9,589 nucleotides of DNA. It comes from Parvularculaceae bacterium. GTDB taxonomy: Bacteria; Pseudomonadota; Alphaproteobacteria; Caulobacterales; Parvularculaceae. The notes under the pieces are model-generated. The model was not told the DNA's origin, made no database searches, and saw only the letters and a program-made list of their open reading frames with translations. The stretch spans positions 1 to 9,589 of the forward strand of contig SHAI01000084.1 of NCBI GenBank assembly GCA_004213235.1, given 5' to 3'. Shown in pieces: positions 6,237 to 9,589 of the stretch. Positions within the stretch are counted from its first letter, which is position 1. Each line of letters opens with the position of its first letter. Both the position numbers and the translations under genes were made by a program.

Positions 6237-7709
6237 TTATGGCGCGCCGTCATTGGAAGCGTGTCGTTGGAGCACTTCTTGGTCAAAATAACTCTCAATT
6301 GCCCCCGCCACAGCACGCATGGTTCTTTTCCGCCACTTCGCCGAAACGAAATTCTTCTCATCCGCCGCGTTGGAGATAAAACCGAGCTCTAAAAGAACCG
6401 CTGGCACGTCCGGTGCCAATAAAACTTTCAGGTTCCCGCGCCGATGCGTGTTGTTGAGAAGCGGGGTGGCATCAGCAAGTTCCGCCACCAATAATTCGGC
6501 GAACTGCTCGGATCTATTGCCGGTGTGTTGCTGGGCAAGATCAAACAGAATGTCTTTGACTTCAGGGGCTTTGCGGCCAAGGTCGACATCGAAAACCACA
6601 AGATCCCCGGTTTCGGCAGCTTCACTCGCGGATCGTTGGGTGCCTTCTTTATTGAGCGTATATACCGACGCCCCCCGCACTGAAGGATTTTTCAACGCAT
6701 CAGCATGGAGCGAAATGAACAAATCGCCGCCAACTTCGCGGGCGATCCGGGTGCGCTGCGGTAGGGCCAGACGTTCATCACCAGAACGGGTCAGATGCAC
6801 TTCATATCGCTTGGTTTGTAACAAAATGTCCCGAAGTGCCTTCGCCGCAGCCAGGGTTACATTCTTCTCATGGGTACCAGAGGTGCCTATCGAGCCCGGA
6901 TCACTGCCCCCGTGCCCCGGATCTATCACGATCAAAGGCTTGCGCGATGACTTGGCCGAGCGAACTTTTTCACGATCCGATTTTTCAGGTTTCGCAGCCG
7001 GCATGGTCGCTTTGGCCGAGGGCGGTGTTGGTGCCTGAACACGTTCATCCTGTGCGGACGCAAGTTTTTCGCCGCGCGACTGCTCCGCTGATTTTTTTTC
7101 CTTGGAATTTTTGCGCCGCTTTTTTGATGGCATCTCTAGCTCGGGAGACGTCGCCGATTGTGACCGTGCGGTGTTGGCAGACGCGATGATCACCTCTTTG
7201 AGAGGATCAAAATCATCACGCTCCACGCTCGCCAGAAATCCGGCCCGATTGGATTTTGATACATCAATGACAAGCCTGTGCATCGGATTTTTCGGCGATG
7301 GTGAAATGACGAAGGATTTATTTACCCGCCCCCACTCTTTCAGCGTCACAGAAATACGCCTTCCGCCAAGCGCACCGTCAACGCGCGCAGACGATACAAC
7401 GCCGCGCCCACCGACCTGTTGCGCCTTTGCTGCGACCTCTGTCAGGTTCGTAACGGAAATATAAATTTCTGCCGTGCCACCGGATCGATTTCCTTCCCCA
7501 AATGCCTCGCCGGTAATTCGAAACTGCGGGGAACCAACGAAATCAAATACAATCCTGGTCTCGCTTGGTGATCTTTCGCCAAATCTGATATCAGCGAGCG
7601 CAGCACCACCCTGCGCGCGTGCAGGCAGGACCAGCGCGAGGAAAAGAGCGATCGTCAGGCAGGAAATGTCCCGCATCCATTCGCCCCCAACGGACCTTCG
7701 TTTCACCAT
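6237..7709 (-). CDS. amiC: N-acetylmuramoyl-L-alanine amidase, AmiC-type (AMIN + Amidase_3)
   Basis: Zinc amidase that removes stem peptides from muramic acid in the periplasm, usually to split daughter cells. With the ATG at 7709 the protein has 490 residues. They are: a signal peptide (basic MVKRR, hydrophobic LTIALFLALVL, cleavage near PARA/Q at ~32), an AMIN domain (~35-153) for envelope targeting, a Lys/Ser/Glu/Pro-rich linker (~180-256), and Amidase_3 (~258-475). Zinc ligands are H266 (DPGHGG), E281 (HEKN) and H335 (SLHAD), with catalytic E441 (LLELGFISN). The ~100-residue segment between SLHAD and LLEL matches the region holding the autoinhibitory helix of E. coli AmiC, so activation by a LytM-type partner is likely. 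Starts at 7745 (GTG), 7730 and 7676 are also in frame. 7709 keeps the basic n-region; 7676 has GGGGG seven nt upstream and still gives a short signal peptide. The next gene is PBP1A, 210 nt downstream. Confidence 0.94.
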   Translation of the reverse strand: MVKRRSVGGEWMRDISCLTIALFLALVLPARAQGGAALADIRFGERSPSETRIVFDFVGSPQFRITGEAFGEGNRSGGTAEIYISVTNLTEVAAKAQQVGGRGVVSSARVDGALGGRRISVTLKEWGRVNKSFVISPSPKNPMHRLVIDVSKSNRAGFLASVERDDFDPLKEVIIASANTARSQSATSPELEMPSKKRRKNSKEKKSAEQSRGEKLASAQDERVQAPTPPSAKATMPAAKPEKSDREKVRSAKSSRKPLIVIDPGHGGSDPGSIGTSGTHEKNVTLAAAKALRDILLQTKRYEVHLTRSGDERLALPQRTRIAREVGGDLFISLHADALKNPSVRGASVYTLNKEGTQRSASEAAETGDLVVFDVDLGRKAPEVKDILFDLAQQHTGNRSEQFAELLVAELADATPLLNNTHRRGNLKVLLAPDVPAVLLELGFISNAADEKNFVSAKWRKRTMRAVAGAIESYFDQEVLQRHASNDGAP

Positions 7710-7826
7710 ACTCACACCGTCACTTGCCATTATCGCTAGGCTCACATCGATTCGCAGTTCTCAGAATATGGCACAGCTCCCCAAGATTGCGTATCGCGTC
7801 AGACGAGAAACCGAACCATTCGCGCA

Positions 7827-7853
7827 ATTAGAATTTTGCAGAAATGGTGTCAG
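7827..7853 (-). promoter_or_regulatory. Possible amidase promoter
   Basis: On the minus strand CTGACA (7853-7848, 5 of 6 to consensus) lies 15 nt from TCTAAT (7832-7827, 5 of 6). The elements are good but the spacing is two nt short, so this is a weak call. An alternative is the TAGAAA at 7899-7894, ten nt past the CtrA-like box. Confidence 0.25.
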
Positions 7854-7909
7854 GGGACAGGCCCAATGCCAGCCATAATTTTTGCTATGCCCTTTTCTAC
7901 TGAAGATAT

Positions 7910-7924
7910 TTAATCAGACGTTAA
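7910..7924. promoter_or_regulatory. Perfect CtrA-type box TTAA-N7-TTAA
   Basis: TTAA (7910-7913), seven bases TCAGACG, TTAA (7921-7924). This is exactly the binding consensus of CtrA, the master cell-cycle response regulator of alphaproteobacteria. It sits about 200 bp upstream of the amidase start and ~650 bp upstream of rne. On the minus strand TAGAAA (7899-7894) begins ten nt after the box, a layout compatible with a CtrA-dependent promoter for the amidase. Binding itself is inferred from the motif. Confidence 0.5.
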
Positions 7925-8087
7925 GGCATTATACAGCATTGAAAGATTGCCTGCGGGAAGAAGAGTGCTTTTCTTTTCCACCGATGTCAGGCACATAGGA
8001 ATTGCTGGGGTCTCAATCCGAGTTGAATGGCGCTCCAGCACAGTCGGCACATACGTATTTGTCGCTCACGTTCTTGAGCCAGCGGCA

Positions 8088-8108
8088 GGCACCAGCGATA
8101 GCGGTGCC
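8088..8108 (+). other. Bulged hairpin in the rne upstream spacer
   Basis: GGCACC (8088-8093) pairs with GGTGCC (8103-8108), and GC (8095-8096) with GC (8101-8102), around a GATA loop with one bulged A (8094). A smaller stem GGAG/CTCC (8115-8118 with 8122-8125) follows. No T-run follows, so it is not a terminator. If the rne transcript starts upstream of it, it would be a folded leader element. Confidence 0.4.
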
Positions 8109-8310
8109 CTAGCTGGAGGTTCTCCTGGTCAGCCCCTGAATTGGGAATGCAGGTTGAATGTGACCCCTGAATGCTCTTGCTTGTCGACAGATTTAGGATT
8201 CGGCGCTTTTACGCGAAATAATCGCGGTGCCACATTCCGGCGGTTCCTGTAAGCCGGACTCGTCACAGAGCCTTGAATGCATGAACCCCATGCACGCTAG
8301 AGGCGAAAAA

Positions 8311-8424
8311 ATGACGGATGGAACACCGGCTCGGCCAGCAAAATGGCAGTTTATCGCCGTCTGCGCCGCCGGGCACGACATTTACGAACCGGACAATTGT
8401 CCGAAGAATTTGGAAAATCGATGA
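8311..8424 (+). CDS. Possible small ORF (37 aa) in the rne upstream spacer
   Basis: ATG at 8311 has GAGG seven nt upstream (8300-8303), a good ribosome-binding site. The 37-residue product begins MTDGTPARPAKWQFI and contains VCAAGHDIYEPDNCPKN, with two cysteines. It resembles nothing I know. It could be an expressed small protein, a leader peptide, or chance. Its last codons include the 14-bp palindrome at 8390-8403. Confidence 0.22.
   Translation: MTDGTPARPAKWQFIAVCAAGHDIYEPDNCPKNLENR
8390..8403. repeat. 14-bp perfect palindrome CGGACAATTGTCCG
   Basis: Perfect dyad CGGACAATTGTCCG, about 170 bp upstream of rne. It could be an operator for a dimeric regulator, or in RNA a five-pair hairpin with an AAUU loop. 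No regulator is recognised from the motif. Confidence 0.4.
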
Positions 8425-8455
8425 CGGCGCTAAGAGCCCTGGCGAGACAAAGTGA

Positions 8456-8575
8456 ATGCACGCGATCTGCTGCATTGGTCTTCGCGCGCGCGCTCCGCCG
8501 CCGGCACGGAACAATCAGCGCCCCCTCATGGCGGACAGCCAAGATGGCTCGGCGCTGCGGAGTCTCTTTAAATGA
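8456..8575 (+). CDS. Possible 39-aa leader ORF overlapping the rne start (ATGA)
   Basis: ATG at 8456, directly after an in-frame TGA (8453-8455), opens a 39-codon frame ending at TGA 8573-8575, which overlaps the rne ATG (8572-8574) as ATGA. The product begins MHAICCIGLRARAPPPARN: a Cys pair, an Arg-rich stretch and three consecutive prolines, a type of run that slows ribosomes lacking EF-P. The rne Shine-Dalgarno lies inside it. An internal ATG at 8528 would leave a 15-residue peptide with the same overlap. The RBS of the 8456 start is weak. No homologue is recognised, so this is a candidate coupled leader peptide only. Confidence 0.27.
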   Translation: MHAICCIGLRARAPPPARNNQRPLMADSQDGSALRSLFK

Positions 8576-9589
8576 CAAGAAAAATGCTGATCGATGCAGC
8601 GCACGAGGAAGAAATCCGTGTCTGCGTTCTTGAAAATGACCGGGTCGAAGAATTCGACTTTGAATCCGCCTCGCGTAAAGCACTAAGGGGCAACATCTAT
8701 CTGGCGCGGGTGACGCGCGTTGAACCTTCGCTGCAAGCGGCGTTTGTGGAATATGGCGGCAACCGACACGGTTTTCTCGCCTTCAGTGAAATTCACCCGG
8801 ATTATTACCAAATTCCGGTCTCAGACCGGCAGGCAATCAAAGCTGCCGAAGCAGAAGAAGCTGCGCTAGCTGAACAGCTAAATCTACATCAAAACCTGGA
8901 CGAAGATGAGCCCCATGCGGGCAATGATCTGGGGGATTTTGATGATGATAACGACACGGAAACGTCTAAATCCGGCCCATCATCTGAAGATGATGCACCA
9001 ATCGGTAATGATGCACCAATCGGTAATAGTGACGAAAAAACCGATGACGCGAGCGTTTCATCTGCGAGTGCTGCGCTAAACGTCGCGGAAACCAAAATCA
9101 GCTCAGACCTGGATGAGCCGCAAGCTGATGACGCTGCGGCCGACGCAAGCGCTGCACCTGCCCCGGCGACTGCACCTGCCCCGGCGACTGGCGACGACGA
9201 AAAACCAGAAGCTGACGCACAAGCCGCAGCTGTGGCAGTGGACGAAGAGCCGAAGAGTGAAGAAGATAATGACGCGGACGGCGACACCACAACCACCGCG
9301 AATGCCATCAGTGTCGATACCGGCGCAGACCCGATTGCGCCAGCAGGTGCAAACGATGATCAGATCATTGAGGATCTAGATGCCGAAGCGGAAGGCGACT
9401 TCGGTGCCGTTGAGGAAATTGTCGAGCCGGAAGAAGATCCAGACGAAGAAAAACTTGTTGCCGATGAAGACGCTGACGGCGAGGCGACAGACGGGGACGA
9501 TGACGGGGAGGACGAAACTCCTGAAGCCCGGGAAAGTCGGCGTGAACTTTTGGAGCGTTATCGCGAAGCGCGGCGAAATCGTCAGCGCC
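8572..9589 (+). CDS. rne: Ribonuclease E (RNase E), N-terminal part, runs off the window
   Basis: Endoribonuclease E, the core of the RNA degradosome, which cuts mRNA and processes rRNA and tRNA precursors. The ATG at 8572 has GGAG nine nt upstream (8559-8562), and the start MTRKMLIDAAHEEE matches the family N-terminus. 339 codons are visible with no stop, so the gene continues past the right edge. Residues ~1-85 carry the first part of the S1 RNA-binding domain, including RGNIYLARVTRVEPSLQAAF and YGGNRHGFLAFSEIHPDYYQ. From ~88 to ~320 the S1 fold is interrupted by an Asp/Glu/Ala-rich low-complexity insert containing two perfect 18-nt tandem repeats. A basic segment (RRELLERYREARRNRQR) then leads back to the domain. 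An insertion at this site is known in alphaproteobacterial RNase E; ~230 residues seems long. The catalytic DNase I-like region and the degradosome scaffold are outside the window. Confidence 0.96.
   Translation, partial: MTRKMLIDAAHEEEIRVCVLENDRVEEFDFESASRKALRGNIYLARVTRVEPSLQAAFVEYGGNRHGFLAFSEIHPDYYQIPVSDRQAIKAAEAEEAALAEQLNLHQNLDEDEPHAGNDLGDFDDDNDTETSKSGPSSEDDAPIGNDAPIGNSDEKTDDASVSSASAALNVAETKISSDLDEPQADDAAADASAAPAPATAPAPATGDDEKPEADAQAAAVAVDEEPKSEEDNDADGDTTTTANAISVDTGADPIAPAGANDDQIIEDLDAEAEGDFGAVEEIVEPEEDPDEEKLVADEDADGEATDGDDDGEDETPEARESRRELLERYREARRNRQR
8990..9027 (+). repeat. Perfect 18-nt tandem duplication in the RNase E insert (DAPIGN x2)
   Basis: GATGCACCAATCGGTAAT at 8992-9009 is repeated exactly at 9010-9027, with two more matching bases to the left. 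It keeps frame and doubles the hexapeptide DAPIGN within the acidic S1 insert. Confidence 0.95.
9152..9190 (+). repeat. Perfect 18-nt tandem duplication in the RNase E insert (APAPAT x2)
   Basis: GCACCTGCCCCGGCGACT at 9154-9171 is repeated exactly at 9172-9189; the match extends two bases to the left and one to the right. It keeps frame and doubles APAPAT, a proline-alanine spacer inside the acidic insert. Confidence 0.95.

Larger units (their letters stand above)
7746..8571. other. Divergent spacer between the amidase gene and rne
   Basis: These 826 bp hold no recognisable protein gene in either direction. They contain a perfect TTAA-N7-TTAA box (7910-7924), weak promoter-like sequences for the amidase gene, a bulged hairpin (8088-8108), a 14-bp palindrome (8390-8403) and two small ORFs near rne (8311-8424 and 8456-8575), each listed separately. 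I see no convincing -35/-10 pair for rne. The length fits a long untranslated leader, as rne has in other bacteria where RNase E cleaves its own mRNA, but no known leader motif was recognised. Confidence 0.7.

Noticed and set aside
5474..6379. Long plus-strand open frame (301 codons) opposite the PBP1A 5' end, with other open plus frames beside it
   Set aside because: All are antisense readings of the 15-nt repeat, which happens to lack stops in several frames. The products are odd Leu/Arg/Cys-rich strings, and the minus frame joins a clear PBP1A.
7660..7709. Twin-arginine (Tat) signal on the amidase (RR in KRRSVGG)
   Set aside because: E. coli AmiA and AmiC use Tat, but here the consensus after RR is missing and the hydrophobic core is far from it and strongly Sec-like.
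7947..8252. Plus-strand frame of 101 codons in the spacer
   Set aside because: TTG start, no clear ribosome-binding site, no recognisable domain. It spans the hairpin and looks like chance.
7749..8564. GANTC (CcrM methylation) sites in the rne spacer, including one at the rne ribosome-binding site (8560-8564)
   Set aside because: About four sites in 826 bp is what chance predicts, so there is no enrichment.
8343..8633. Plus-strand frame overlapping the rne 5' end
   Set aside because: It runs out of frame through conserved rne coding sequence with an Arg/Cys-rich product, and is better explained as a shadow.
8889..9308. Minus-strand open frame of 139 codons, Ser/Ala-rich
   Set aside because: Antisense shadow of the acidic RNase E insert, where GAY/GAA/GCN codons avoid stops on the other strand.

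Overview
The window is a chromosomal stretch from an alphaproteobacterium. The evidence is the gene order rne <-> (amidase, PBP1A, prfB), the RF2 N-terminus and its SPYDSNARRH segment, an RNase E whose S1 domain is split by a long acidic insert, and a perfect CtrA-type box (TTAA-N7-TTAA) between the divergent genes. The genus cannot be told from the sequence alone. A stalked, budding or other CtrA-using lineage fits, but that is inference.

Layout, left to right. Positions 1-1657 (+) hold the 3' part of an M23 endopeptidase gene and an overlapping bactofilin gene, closed by a strong intrinsic terminator (1715-1744). Convergent to these, on the minus strand, is a block read from right to left: an AMIN/Amidase_3 N-acetylmuramoyl-L-alanine amidase (6237-7709), a bifunctional class A PBP of the PBP1A type (2961-6026), and prfB (1809-2910). 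prfB is encoded in two frames joined by a programmed +1 frameshift (CTT TGA C behind AGGAGG). An 826-bp divergent spacer (7746-8571) then leads to rne (+), of which only the first 339 codons are inside the window.

Four neighbouring genes act on the cell wall: a bactofilin scaffold, an M23 hydrolase, a septal-type amidase and a PBP synthase. The fifth and sixth, RF2 and RNase E, are housekeeping genes with autoregulation known in other bacteria.

The least ordinary features are these: (i) an acidic tail on PBP1A built from about 25 five-residue units with consensus Q-x-D-x-x, ahead of a second start with a near-ideal Shine-Dalgarno that would give an ordinary-length enzyme; (ii) the CtrA-like box in the amidase/rne spacer; (iii) three separate 18-nt in-frame tandem duplications in acidic disordered segments; (iv) a possible 39-codon leader ORF whose stop overlaps the rne start as ATGA. 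No mobile element, CRISPR array, tRNA or rRNA was seen. No clearly new system is proven here; the items above are candidates.
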